From NCBI RefSeq assembly GCF_964340395.1, contig NC_135570.1:3976322-4040321 (forward strand): a stretch of DNA of 64,000 nt, read 5' to 3'. The position numbers were made by a program, and so were the translations under genes. The stretch's first letter is position 1. The number at the start of each line of letters is the position of its first letter. Under the pieces are notes generated by a model that was not told where the DNA came from, ran no database searches, and saw only the letters and a program-made list of their open reading frames with translations. The DNA is from Glandiceps talaboti (lineage: Eukaryota; Hemichordata; Enteropneusta; Spengelidae). Below are positions 10,684 through 23,974 of the stretch, one piece after another.

Positions 10684-10863
10684 AGGGTAGAAGAAAATCA
10701 AGTCGGGTTTTTCGTCTCTACAAGCCTGTTTCGAAACAGGCTTGTAGAGACGAAAAACCCGACTTGAAAATCAAGTCGGGTTTTTCGTCTCTACAAGCCT
10801 GTTTCGAAACAGGCTTGTAGAGACGAAAAACCCGACTTGATTTTCTTCTACCCTCAACATATA
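10675..10863. repeat. Perfect 189-bp nested palindrome
   Basis: Two 93-bp arms are exact reverse complements around a 3-nt centre (10768-10770). Each arm itself contains a perfect 68-bp palindrome (10699-10766 and 10772-10839) centred on TTTCGAAA, so the same 34-bp half occurs four times in alternating orientation. Every half reads CGAAACAGGCTTGTAGAGAC then GAAAAACCCGACTTG outward. The outermost parts are GTTGAGGGTAGAAGAAAA and its complement. The CGAAAC at each inner centre resembles the 3' half of a hammerhead core whose CUGANGA half is missing. Confidence 0.95.
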
Positions 10864-10925
10864 CTCCGCTCTGCATGCAGACGTATCGAGCACTGTACTA
10901 CGGACAAATCTTACCACTGACTTCC
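10864..10925. mobile_element. Flank of the palindromic element
   Basis: Unusually GC- and CpG-rich for the window (CTCCGCTCTGCATGCAGACG, CGAGCACTG, CTACGGAC) and followed again by short TA tracts (10926-10955). It matches the composition of the segment at 10567-10639 and is probably part of the same inserted element. Boundaries are uncertain. Confidence 0.35.
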
Positions 10926-10955
10926 TATATATATATATGGTTTGCTATATATATG

Positions 10956-11365
10956 GTTTGCTTATTTGGTAAAATTTCTTTAGAACGACCCTAAAATCAT
11001 TATGGCAACTAAATTTACACATAATTTTCAGTGTATGAAAAATAACATTTGGAAACATCTATCCACCTGGGCATAAGATAACACAAATGAATGTGGTGAG
11101 TATGAGACAAAATGGCACCTTTGACCTGAATCACCCATGGTAATACCTTCCCTAGGGAGCACAGAATGTCAAAAATGCTAATTTGTCTTGTAATATCAGT
11201 ACTATGGGACACGAGGGATAGCCAGGTGGATCACACCTGTGGTAAAACTTGGTTAAAGATAGATGAACATAATATACTTTTTTATAACACAAAATTGTAA
11301 TTAAATTGACCAAAAATAGCAATCTTTTGTCGTGTTTTTTTCTTGATATACATTAGACGTTATTC
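10956..11365. other. Non-coding sequence
   Basis: No gene is seen. An imperfect DR1 (GCACCT-T-TGACCT) lies at 11115-11127. Confidence 0.5.
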
Positions 11366-11720
11366 CCCAATATTTTTCTTTGTTCAACCAGGGAAGAATG
11401 AGTGACCTAAGGGGTCTTTGTCACTACAAGTCGATAGATGAGTAGTGACAACCCTTAGATCACGAGTATTTTCCAGCTGAATGAACAAATATATTGGAGA
11501 ACAACATAATTATATCAGCACCAGTAATATCATATAAAAAATCAGGGAAAGTAATGGCAATTTTGATCATTTTGACTCATATTTGGAACACAGCAGAACC
11601 AGTGATGTAGACACGTGTTGTCATGACATACACACACATTGCCGTGATATAGAATGACCAGAGTATATATTCCATATGTTTTGTTCTACATGGCTTGTGC
11701 ATGGTATATTTATATATAAT
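11366..11720 (-). mobile_element. Hairpin-tailed MITE-like repeat F1, copy 1
   Basis: One of three copies (others at 29229-29588 and 36780-37162, plus strand). At one end a roughly 145-bp palindrome starts GTTATTCCCCAATATTTTTC and ends with the complement (AATATATTGGAGAACAAC). Its inner arms contain GTGACCTAAGGGG-TCTTTGTCACTAC and complement. The rest is a roughly 200-bp unique body that includes TGATATCAG/CCAGTAATATCAT, GTCATGACA and GGCTTGTGCATGGTAT. No transposase is encoded, so it would be non-autonomous. Confidence 0.75.
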
Positions 11721-11737
11721 CTCCCGGTATTCCGAAT

Positions 11738-11855
11738 GAGTGCTACGTCATCGAGGACGAATGATTCCCCTCATGTCAGCCATATCCCTCCTAGCCTCCT
11801 AGCCTAGGTGACATAGGGGATTCGTGAGTCCGAGATGACGAAGCATGAATGAGAA
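11738..11855. repeat. GC-richer hairpin F7, copy 1
   Basis: CTACGTCATCGAGGACGAAT, GATTCCCCTCATGTCAGCC pairs with GGTGACATAGGGGATTCGTG and AGTCCGAGATGACGAAG across a CCTAGCCTCCTAGCC centre. It is related to the smaller hairpin at 12041-12123. Confidence 0.75.
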
Positions 11856-12019
11856 GAAGGTAAACTTTCAGCTATCTGGGGATATCGATGGAGATGTTGT
11901 ATGCTCCCCAGGGGGTTGGGAAGTATAAAAAATGAAAACAAGGAGATTATTTATTTGTTATATACATAGACAGTAGACCCACTATTTTTTCTATTATGAT
12001 GACAATTTTAAACTAAAAT

Positions 12020-12144
12020 ATTCTCAAACTTACAATGAACATGCGAGGACGAATGATTCCCCTCATGTCGGCCGTATCCAGCGGAGCCAATAGGCGACAT
12101 TGAGGAATCGTGAGTGCGAGATGATTCTCAAACTTACAATGAAC
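12020..12144. mobile_element. Hairpin F7, copy 2, flanked by 21-bp direct repeats
   Basis: A 21-bp sequence beginning ATTCTCAAACTTACAATG occurs exactly at 12020-12040 and 12124-12144. Between them lies an 83-bp segment (12041-12123) that folds into a hairpin: GAGGACGAATGATTCCCCTC and ATGTCGGCC pair imperfectly with GGCGACAT and GAGGAATCGTGAGTGCGAG. It shares GAGGACGAATGATTCC and GTGAGT-CGAGATGA with copy 1. The direct repeats look like a target-site duplication of unusual length, or one step of a tandem duplication. Confidence 0.7.
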
Positions 12145-12897
12145 GCGCATTAATTACATGAAGTGATGGGGCTACAGCGCTCAGCTGTTCATTCAGTTTT
12201 CAGAATGTAGTCGCCATCAATGTGACAGCTGCTGTTGCTACTACTACAAACTTATATGTTGAGCTCAGTAAAAATACACCACAGACTATATGTAGTCATC
12301 ACCAGAAATAATCTGAAAATCAAATTAATTATTCAAGAATCACCATGAACTTTGGGCGCATAGATTCAAAATTAAAGTATTTGAGGAACTGAAATTTCTA
12401 CTCACAGAGCTGGAAAAGAATTTGAAATTAACCATTATTTTACAATCTATACCACATACAGATTAAATTCAGTGTCCCATGTGATTACTAGATTCTTAAT
12501 AAGATATTGTACATGTACATTTAGCTTGAAGGGGCTCCAAAAATGGCTATTTTAATTTCATCTGTGGCATTTTTTGATTCATTTTTATGTAATATAATAT
12601 TTATACAAATGTTTTAAAAGAGGACCGCCAGAATTTAATATTTAATATGACAATATCCAACCCAGGTGGGTGCATGTAAAAATAATAAAAACACCAGACT
12701 GTAATAAATTTCCTTTCAATTTTAGGTCAACTCCCCCACTTGTACACAGCCAACTAAATTTTAAATGTCCATGGTAGAATATTCCGTTCACTTTACTGTG
12801 ATTTTATGACCATTCTGGCGACTGGGTGTTTCAATCTCCAATCTCATAACTCTTGGGGATTTTTTTTTGATAAATTGCCTGCCTCTGTTTCACTCTC
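12145..12897. other. Non-coding sequence
   Basis: No feature supported. Confidence 0.55.
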
Positions 12898-14955
<2,058 letters not shown>

Positions 14956-14975
14956 CCCCCCCCCCCCCCCCCCCC
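14956..14975. repeat. Poly(C) tract, 20 bases
   Basis: An uninterrupted run of C, unusual in AT-rich DNA. It follows CCATCACCATC, so it may have grown from a CCATCA-type repeat. Confidence 0.95.
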
Positions 14976-15489
14976 GAGTATAGCAAGTGTAAATATCCTT
15001 TATGTACAGAATACATGGCACTGAATGAGGAGATGCACTATCAACAACATGTCTATTGCTCATATGGGGATAGCTATAAATTGATGCTCTAAAAATTTAT
15101 TACCAAAACTATATATTTATTTATAATAGGATAGAAGACTGAATCTGAAAAAACTGTTATCAGACAACCACAATACATCTATAATTACTTTTTTGTGTAC
15201 AATATTTTGGATAAAATCTTTCATTTCATGTCATAATTATTATTATCTTCATCATCAGATATTAGCCAATAAGCATACATATGTAGTGTTGAACAGCTGG
15301 TGATTTATAACACAGCAGTTAGAGAGAAAAAAACGGCATCAAAAGACCACGCTTATCAACCAGTTTAGCAAACCAGGATGATTATCAACCAATTTTTATT
15401 TACAACCTCCGCATTCACAATTATGTTTGTGTCATATCTTTCAAAAATAATCAGACACCATACCTACATTGTAAATAAGACGTAAAGTT
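14976..15489. other. Non-coding sequence
   Basis: Nothing recognisable. Confidence 0.55.
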
Positions 15490-15862
15490 TGAATACACAT
15501 GCAATGTCTAGCTGTCGATCAAATTCAATACCATGGATAATTCATTAGCATAGCCCAATGTTCAGCCACCAATCAAATTAAGATTTTGAATACAAACTAC
15601 CATAGCCACTGTTCAACTACCAATCAAATTCAAGAATTTGAATGTACACTACAATAACCAAACTACTATATCCCAAGTTGTGTAACCAACCAAAGTCAAG
15701 AATTTTATACACCATTTTTCAGCAACCAATCAAAACTCAAGAATTTTAATACACAATTTCGCAGCTACCAATCAAATTCAAGAATTTCAATACATCATTT
15801 TTCAGCTACTAATCAAATTCAAGAATTTTAATGCACCATTTTTCAGCTACTAATAAAATACA
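15490..15862. repeat. Diverged tandem array rich in CCAATCAAA
   Basis: About seven or eight units of roughly 50-65 bp share the order AGCTACCAATCAAATTCAAG, AATTT-AATACAC, CATTTTTC. The unit is clearest at 15715-15862 and decays leftward. Each unit carries CCAATCA or a one-base variant, the CCAAT-box core. Confidence 0.8.
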
Positions 15863-17324
15863 CATAGAATTTACAGTCATGTACTATCGATCATTATTGT
15901 AACCAGAAGTTATAAAAGGAGGAAGAACGTCCCTGTTTATATGTATTAATAAATGACTTTATGTCATAAAAACCCTCTCACTTTAACTGTATGCTGCTAC
16001 TCAGGAATTCAAGATTGCAAAACAAACCAAAGAAATTTGACATTGACGAGAATTCTTCCTTTTCATAATATCAATAATAATAAATAATAATGTTTTGTAC
16101 TGTGATCCCAGATATTTTCTTTTTATGCAGACATATACAAACATAAAAACAACCACACTTCTGTCGAACTCCATTCAGATTTGAGACTAATATGTGACAG
16201 AGCTATGTTGCATAGTCTATATCATGTTGTGCGGAAAAGCTTTCCTAGTCAGTCAACGCTTTTCCCAGTAAAATAAAACTTTCCAAGTCAGTCCACAGAT
16301 TATCACGGAGTCACCAAGGCCTGGCAAACAAAAGCACCTGTGTGCGTAATGATCCCTGATTGTTCGAGTCATTACTCCATGAGTACCATCAAATTTGCAC
16401 TTGTCTTATACTTATAGTGAGACACGGCTGAGTGCACAACTAGTTTATCCACCAAGTCTATAGAACAATAACCCTGCATTTGGTTGGTCACAGAAAAATC
16501 CAACTGCCAATCCTGAACTCTATCCACTATGCTACAGGAAGCCAATCAGGGTTGTGACATTTTAGGCCTGTGCCAGGATTAATAATATATGTATGCTATG
16601 CTTTCAATTGTGGGAAGGCAATTCTATACATTTCCATAATCTTACTATAATTATTAATATTATTATTGAATTACACTATTATTTTGATATATGAGAATCA
16701 TATCACTGATTAATTCATCTTTTTACATGTAAAATTTATATAATTCACTCACTTCCAAACATAGCTAGCATCAAATTTATACATGATACACGTCAGAGTA
16801 CACTGAAAAAAATTAAAAAATTAAAAAAAAAAGGGAACAAAAATTACTTAATGTCATTTTCATGTAATTCAAAATCTGATTATCAGATCCAGTGACAACA
16901 GAGGAAACTTTAATCCTTTTAAAATAAATCGGACTTGATGTGTCACATTTTAAAAATGATTAAAATTATAATCGGATCTCTCACATCAGACAATTTCCTC
17001 TTACACGCCTGATTTCCTGGATTTATGCAGCTGGACTGGATCAGTGGATGTGTTAGATTCAAGGGATATATTCCAAAATGCATGTCACTTACACGTTCTA
17101 TGGAGTGATAACTGATGGGTGATTCATGACTATTGAAAATACATTTAGGGGAAAAAAGTTCCATGTGAAAGAGGTTGAAAGAAACATGCCAAAAAAAGAA
17201 TTTAAACGTTAAATGAGCCTTGAAAATAAAGTGTTCAAACTTGTACTGTCACTAACATGAAAACTCCAACCTATTCTCAGTTAAATCAATCGCCATACAA
17301 ATATTTTAAATAGCTTGTCAAAAT
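15863..17324. other. Non-coding sequence, 1.5 kb
   Basis: No supported feature. The minus-strand 73-codon frame at 16943-17164 is unremarkable. Confidence 0.55.
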
Positions 17325-17530
17325 AATTAAAGTCATTTTAGAATCCAATATGGCTCCTAAAAATACGAGGAAAATAAAAGATCCTTGAAAACAAGACACT
17401 GAGCACCCAAATTTCTTGTTATATTTCAAAAGGACCAGGAACAAGCTTCATATGGCAAATTTTGGAGAAGAATTTTCAAACTTTGATTTTTAAAAGAAAT
17501 TTGTCCCCGAGGCGTCTACTGTTACATGGC
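17325..17530 (-). repeat. Dispersed repeat family F2, copy 2
   Basis: Reverse-oriented copy, recognised by AGTCATTTTAGAATCCAATA, TGGCTCC, ACCAGGAACAAGCTTCATAT, GGCAAATTTTGG and CCCGAGGCG. Confidence 0.7.
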
Positions 17531-17850
17531 ATCCATGCTGCCCAGAAGGTCACCATGTTCATACGAAAGTCACCAAAAGTTATAAAACAAAGGGAAATAA
17601 TCTTAAGCATTCACAAATGAGATTGTGTATTAACTACTACAAATATAGTCATGTTTGAAATACTAAGTGCATTTTGTACTACATGCTTCATTTTGTATTG
17701 CAAATTAACACCATATATTATTAATCGACAATTTAGAATAAACATTTGTTTAGGATTTTCACAAGGTTCTACTTTTTTTGTTGCAAGATGTTGATTGATT
17801 ATCATAAATAGTTGCTAATTTGTGGTTAAAACATGACTTAGCATCATCTC

Positions 17851-18082
17851 AATAGGGAACTCGCAATCCAGACTGAGCATGCTCAGATGCAAAGGACTGT
17901 GGTTATCGTAATACCTAATCTGGAGCTACCGATAAAATAAACCTCCCACAATGGTCAGGGCAACTATGACTTTGTGGTTAAAAACAATGTAACATTATTG
18001 TTTACAATACTATTTGATTAGTATTTATTATCACATTTCCCATGATGCAACATTCAACATGGCGGGTTTGCAATTCCCTATT
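17851..18082. mobile_element. Possible MITE with AATAGGGAA termini
   Basis: Left end AATAGGGAACTCGCAATCC matches the reverse complement of the right end (AATAGGGAATTGCAAACCC) apart from a one-base indel and two substitutions. The 232-bp interior is non-coding and includes the perfect palindrome TGAGCATGCTCA. No clear target duplication was found. Confidence 0.45.
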
Positions 18083-19330
18083 ATGATTACGAGATGTGCA
18101 TACAATATGTACTATACATTACAGCCATTTTGAAAATTGCGCAATGTTTCTGTGTACGTCCATCGGTTCTGTAACTTTAGGCTATTAAAATGTTTCCACA
18201 GTAGTTACTCAAATGATAATTAATTGGTATCTTTTTTTTTCTACATTTGAAACCAAGTTGACCAAAACTTTACAGATACCTGTTTAATTCAACTGGAGGC
18301 TTCTTATTTTAAATTACTGGTTGTGAATAATTAGTCCTATAAAGAGACTGACAGTGAAAATACAGAGAAATTTCAACTTCACAATTCCAGTGTCTTTTTG
18401 ACCAAGAAATAACTAATATAAATGGATAATTATTGATTCATAACTTATATTTTTTACAAAGAATCAAATATGATAAAGAGATGCTTTTCATTTTATAATA
18501 TTAGTATGTTTTGACCTCGAGTTACCGATATAACGATATCACAAGAAAGCAAATCACTCCTGGGCCATAGCTTCTTCCTGCCACTTTGCCGTCCCATTCG
18601 TAAATCAAATCCATGTTCCATGGAGACAAAAAAGTCAATGAACTCATCACTATCATGTCTTTACTTTCCAATCCTTTCACTGGCATCCAAACCATCTTCC
18701 TGTATTAGGTTTACATGATACAATTTGGATAAAAACACTCAAGGTGAAATAAGATCACTTGCGATACTCATCTCAGCTAGATGACATGAAAAGATAATTC
18801 ACAGATGTGTGTCTGTACTGAGGTGCTTTTGACATACATTTGTGTCTGTTTTCTAGTGATATGCAAACAGTTGTAGCTTAGCTGGGGCAATTTGGGGCAG
18901 TTTCAATACTTGACGTAACACCTTACTCTTGATGCTATATATTGAAAATAGGATAAAAACAGACAGCACGTCAAACTTTTTTGTTATTTTATATTATGTG
19001 GATGATTTAATTAAGCTACACACATGGGTTGACCTATAGGTGATTAAATAATACTTCTTGGAAAACAACATCATTTGTCATGATACCCAAAAAAGCATGT
19101 TCACTGAGTGACCAAACGTAAAGAATGCAGTCATGCTGTTTATGCTGCAGCTCCGTAAATTATACTTTTGTGTGTTGCTGTTCATTATTCATGTGTTTTC
19201 TTGTCTTTTCCTGTGAATATCGGTTTTTACGTATTTTGCTTTTATCGTGTTCTTTATTTTTTAGAATTTTAATTATCTAATTAACTCATAATTTCATTGA
19301 ATTTTTTATATTTTATGACCTGTTATTATT
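18083..19330. other. Non-coding sequence
   Basis: No gene, RNA or repeat boundaries identified. Confidence 0.55.
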
Positions 19331-19499
19331 GATCTCTATCTATCTTTCTCTCTCTCTCTCTCAATCTCTCTCTCACAATCTCTCAATCTTGATCTTTCTC
19401 TCAATCTTGATCTCTCTTGATCTTGATCTCAATTTTGATCTCTCTCGATCTCTTGATCTTAATACATATATCTCTGTCGATCTCTCAATCTTCAGAATT

Positions 19500-19544
<45 letters not shown>
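19331..19544. repeat. CT/TCGATCT-rich low-complexity tract
   Basis: CTCT runs at both ends enclose a degenerate TCTTGATCTC repeat. Frames through it are repeat artefacts. Confidence 0.95.
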
Positions 19545-19545
<1 letters not shown>

Positions 19546-19747
19546 CATTTTTTTGAAACTTGAAACAGATGGCATAGTCAAAATGATAGATATGCAATAG
19601 ACAAACTGACAAATGATGTAAATCATAATGATTTTTCAAACATTCAACTTAATACTGAGTTCCAAATTTAGCATTTCATGAACACTGTGTTCACAATCCC
19701 TAAGAACTAGACAAACTTTCCCACTCTCTCAAAATAAAACATGGTGG

Positions 19748-19815
19748 GATGATGATGACGATGATGGTGATGGTGATGGTGATGGTGATGGTGATGGTGA
19801 TGGTGATGGTGATGA
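19748..19815. repeat. (GATGGT)n microsatellite
   Basis: About nine GATGGT hexamers after a short GATGAT lead-in. Confidence 0.95.
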
Positions 19816-20516
19816 GTTAGTGGAGCCATAAAGATGGCAGTTAGTTAAGAAAGATCACAGTATAAGTTGCCACTAGGAAGTTTGATGACCTGAGAGACGG
19901 AAAGCTGGCTATTTGTATACATGAAGTTTCTGTTTTAGAAGTCTTGGTGACGGCATCATCTCTCTGGAGTGTTGTAGGTATACAAAGACAACTATAACTC
20001 CTGATTTATCACCATTCCATCTAGAATCACTATCATGGGTATTTCTCTATTCTCAATGGTCCATCGTACACATAAACAAGTCAGGGTAACCATTTATCAG
20101 TACATGCACTATTAAAACACATATAGGTCTAGGCCATTTCTTTCTCAATTTTGATCTCAAGAATTGTGTTTATCTCAGTTCTTTAAAAGCTTAAAATCAG
20201 TTTTTGCTTTGTGTAAATGTCTCAAAAATTTAAAAAAATTTGTTCCTAGTAATCAACATTTCCACAGATGACCGATCCAAGCTATAATATTCAACAAAAA
20301 CAGAACAATTCCAAAATTCCCAGAATGATAGATCTATTGTCCTGGTAATATCATTATTTTGATCTTGGAAGTAGACAGTGAAGAAACTCTTGCTTTTGTC
20401 ATGGGGTCAGGTCAAAGGTCAGGTATAAGGTCAGGAACACCTGTTAGCTGAAAGTTTGGTGTCAGTCAATGAGACATAACATTGACTCTGACATCACTGG
20501 TCTAATTACAATCTTA
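19816..20516. other. Non-coding sequence with a DR1 cluster
   Basis: No gene is seen. The notable part is the run of AGGTCA-like half-sites at 20405-20436. Confidence 0.55.
20409..20421 (+). promoter_or_regulatory. Perfect DR1 nuclear-receptor site
   Basis: AGGTCA-A-AGGTCA is an exact DR1. It is overlapped on the left by another GGGTCA (20405) and followed by AGGTCAGG at about 20429, giving four half-sites in 30 bp. Match to the RXR/HNF4/COUP-TF consensus only; occupancy unknown. Confidence 0.45.
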
Positions 20517-20614
20517 CATACGTACGTACGTACGTACGTACGTACGTACGCACATACATACATACATACATACATACATACATACATACATACATACATA
20601 CATACATACATACA
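20517..20614. repeat. Compound microsatellite (TACG)n then (CATA)n
   Basis: About 34 bp of TACG repeats, one of the few CpG-dense spots in the window, joined directly to 64 bp of CATA repeats. A single transversion class separates the two motifs. Confidence 0.98.
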
Positions 20615-21786
20615 AGTACCATGTCAAATCTATACCAATCAGAACACCTACACTGCAGTACATCACCATTTATCATACTCTGTTTCAAGTCTTTCTTAGC
20701 AAACACAGATTTACAACATTGGAAGAGCTATTAGAGCCATTACTATGTACGTCTTCACATAGCAATGATTTGCCAAAATCGATCAATGTACAGTCAATCC
20801 TTATTGAAATACACTACACTTTAGACATACCTACATTCAATCAATGTTAAATTCAATTTCAATCCTGCCCACGCTTAACTCTCCTTTTTTCGTGCTCTCA
20901 AATTTACATGTGAGAGTGCTTTGCCATGTTTTATTACAAATTATACAGCTTTTAAGCATCCTTTTGTATAAAAGTGCATGTACTTCTTGGTAGTATTGTT
21001 GTTTGATGAAGATCGAAATACAAGAAAGAGTTTGTCATAATTACTTGTAAAGCTTTGATGATGGCGCTCCTTCAGACAAAAGTTACTGTAAAACTATCGT
21101 GCACAGTGACGTCTTCATGTCAATTTCATTAAACTGTGTGCAGTCTGCAGTACACAAATTGAACAAGAGGAAATAAGTTGTCGTCTGCTTCACCATCCTT
21201 TTTTTTGCCTTGTCTAGAGGCTATCTGATGCTCTGAATCCTTGGTCTGTCTAGAGGAATGAGGTCCTGAGATGAAATTTCAAATTCAAAGCCACCCACAC
21301 AGCCATTAACATCTTACATGTTTGTACATCTGCAGTCACACTGTTCTGCCCAATATTATGTTGGTGTTTACTGTCGGTACATTTACATGATGTCCAAATA
21401 TGGTACATTTGCCAGATCAGGAGGCTTAGTAACTTTATTAATAATAATATACACCTGTTTACCTCATTGGGTGGACTTAACCAAACTAATCGATTCCACC
21501 AGGGTCACAACCAGCTTTTGCTGTCATGTGCTCGGGATAGTTCGGCTGACAAATCCAATCAAGTGTCAGCTGACAGTGTTCAATTATTCAAATATGACAT
21601 CTCGATAGATGTCATGAAACTTGCACAGTTACTCTAAAATTATATTTCAACCCTTATGCAAAGACATTATTTTGCTAATTCAAGTACACAGAACAGAGAT
21701 AAACTTTCAGATTACGTTTATCATTCCCCGTCACCATGTTTGACCATCTCTAACCGACAAAATCGGTCAGGCTATTCGGGTATCCC
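20615..21786. other. Non-coding sequence
   Basis: No supported gene. A 96-codon plus frame at 21318-21608 has no recognisable domain. It contains the perfect palindrome TGTCAGCTGACA (21564-21575), an E-box flanked by TGACA words. Confidence 0.5.
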
Positions 21787-22119
21787 CTGACAGGATGCTG
21801 TATATTTACTTTTATACACATAGCTAGATCTGTTGTACATGTACACCCCATAACACCAAAGTAAAGCATTTTATGTTTGTACTGCAATTGTTTATAGCAT
21901 TCATATCAAGTATAAAAGTATACTGTTTCGTTTGCTAATCAACAACATTAGAAAGGCCATATGCAATGCAGGTAAATAAACCAATTGAAAAAGTATACTT
22001 TTACACTTGATATGAATGTTATAAATGAGTGTAGCACATACAGAAAGCGCTTTACTTCAGTGTACATTGTACAACAGTTCTAGTTATGTGTATAAAGTGA
22101 AAATACAGCATCCTGTCAG
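21787..22119. mobile_element. 333-bp inverted-repeat (MITE-like) element
   Basis: Both ends read CTGACAGGATGCTGTAT inward. Homology continues along the arms (TTTTATACACATAGCTAG / CTTTATACACATAACTAG; TGTTGTACA; AAAGTAAAGC / GAAGTAAAGCG; CATTCATATCAAGT-TAAAAGTATACT). The arms are about 140 bp with several indels around a loop of about 60 bp. No transposase; likely an old non-autonomous element. Confidence 0.75.
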
Positions 22120-22919
22120 TGTTGTAAAGTCAATTGGTCTGGTGGTGATTGAGTTTAAGTCATACACAAACACAGCCAGACACCACACCATGCCTATAGC
22201 GCTACTTAACCATATCACATATCCGTTCAGTTGTTATAAAAACATCACGATGTGCTGCCTTACCGAAAGTCTATAGTCACTCTGGTTTGGCAGTACTACA
22301 GTCTTGCCAACATTGCAACTAAATTCTCATATTAGAACAGTTTGCTTATGTTTTCCTTTGAAAAATTTAAATTTGAAATAACCGTGCTTTGAACTTATTG
22401 TTTTAATATCTTTGAATTCCTTGTAAGGAATATGTGGGCAAAGTATTTTGAAGTGTTGATATCGCAACCCAAGGATACAAATATGTACCTGGGCAATATG
22501 TGTAGAGTTTTTTTTTCAATTTACTGAAGTGGGTGTCAGGCTTAGCTGTCTATCTGCATGATCAAAATAGCTTATCTATAATTCAAGAGGTATACGTGTA
22601 ACATGTATGTGTGGAGGCAAGTTACAGAACTGATACATTCATTCTCTGACCCTGCCTTGTTGGATTTGTCACTTCAGGAGGAAGATTGTCTGCATAATTC
22701 AACAGAACACAGCTTGAAACTGACACTAAAGGTGTAATTACATGTAGAAAATGAACAAAGAGGAAAAACCATGCCAAATTATCTTGAGAGTGTCTGGGAG
22801 ACATCAAGCCATGAGACATTTAGATTACAGAATTAGAATAATAGATGTAAATGTAAAGTGTAAGAAAGATGATGGTCTGCCTCTACCTGGGATGTAGAGA
22901 GGAAGGGAGGGGGGTGGAT
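22120..22919. other. Non-coding sequence
   Basis: Nothing I can support. Confidence 0.55.
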
Positions 22920-22920
22920 G

Positions 22921-22974
<54 letters not shown>
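22920..22974. repeat. (GACA)n microsatellite
   Basis: Pure GACA/CAGA repeat of about 55 bp, preceded by a G-rich GGAAGGGAGGGGGGTGG. Confidence 0.97.
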
Positions 22975-23974
22975 TCAACATATACATATGGGACTACAAT
23001 GACAAGTAGAGGGAGTTTAATACAAGGATTTCCAATAATTTGTAACAGTACATTGAAAAGGTCTATATGTATATGAATCTGATGTAAAAGTGTGTACACA
23101 CACATCTCAGTATACAGTGACGGTTATTTTGTGTCACGACAAAACATGCAGGTGTATCCAACAAACGACAGATAACCGACAGTGTATAATTACTGAAATT
23201 ACCATGCTGTAGATTTATAGTGAACTAATTAGAGAAAATCAGCTAATTGACAGCCATATGTAAGTCAATACCAATTATACAAAACAAACAGTGCGATATG
23301 ACATCATTACCGCAGTTGTCAGAACTAAACAGCACTTCATTTTTCATCTGACAAATGCAGCCGTGGAAATGTGATATTAATGCTGACAGTAACTACAACT
23401 GAAAATGACTCTTTCTGTCATTTATTCTTATCAGACACAACATCCTACAATGAAAACAATTTTCTTGGCTGAAGAAATTATGAATGAGTTAAAATACTAA
23501 ATAGAGGAATATTGGGTGTGTAAATTTTCTTTTTACAAGTACCTGTCGTTTTTTCAAATTCACACCTAGCTGACACCCACCATTTTGAATAATTTTTTTA
23601 TAGCAATTATTTTTAATAATGAGATAACACAGTCACTGATCTAAAGGTGTTTGACATAAATAGAGCAATTTATATTTATTTCTCAAATTTTTCATGCTCA
23701 ATATTCAAGAATATTATCTTCAACTGCCATTGCTGTTTAACATACAAATGTACAAAGGTATGTACAAATCAGGTAGTACTAGTCATAATCACTAAAAAAA
23801 AACACAAAAAAAACCCTCTAAAATACAATATAGCAAGAGCTCAATTGTAAAAATTCTATTCACATATTAAGTTTTTTTCATACAACCCTGAAACTATATA
23901 TTTTTAAGCAATGATCGTAACTGTGGTATGTTTATTGGCTGAACACTGATCTCAAGGTGATATCACCCAAAGGT
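22975..23974. other. Non-coding sequence with a homeodomain-site cluster
   Basis: No gene. Between about 23185 and 23260 there are ATAATTACT, CTAATTAG, GCTAATTGACAG (a homeodomain core abutting a TALE-type TGACAG) and the E-box CATATG. This is enhancer-like by motif content only. Confidence 0.4.

Noticed and set aside
21318-21608. 96-codon plus frame
   Set aside because: No recognisable domain, composition of surrounding non-coding DNA, and no splice or start context; the length is not surprising by chance in 64 kb.
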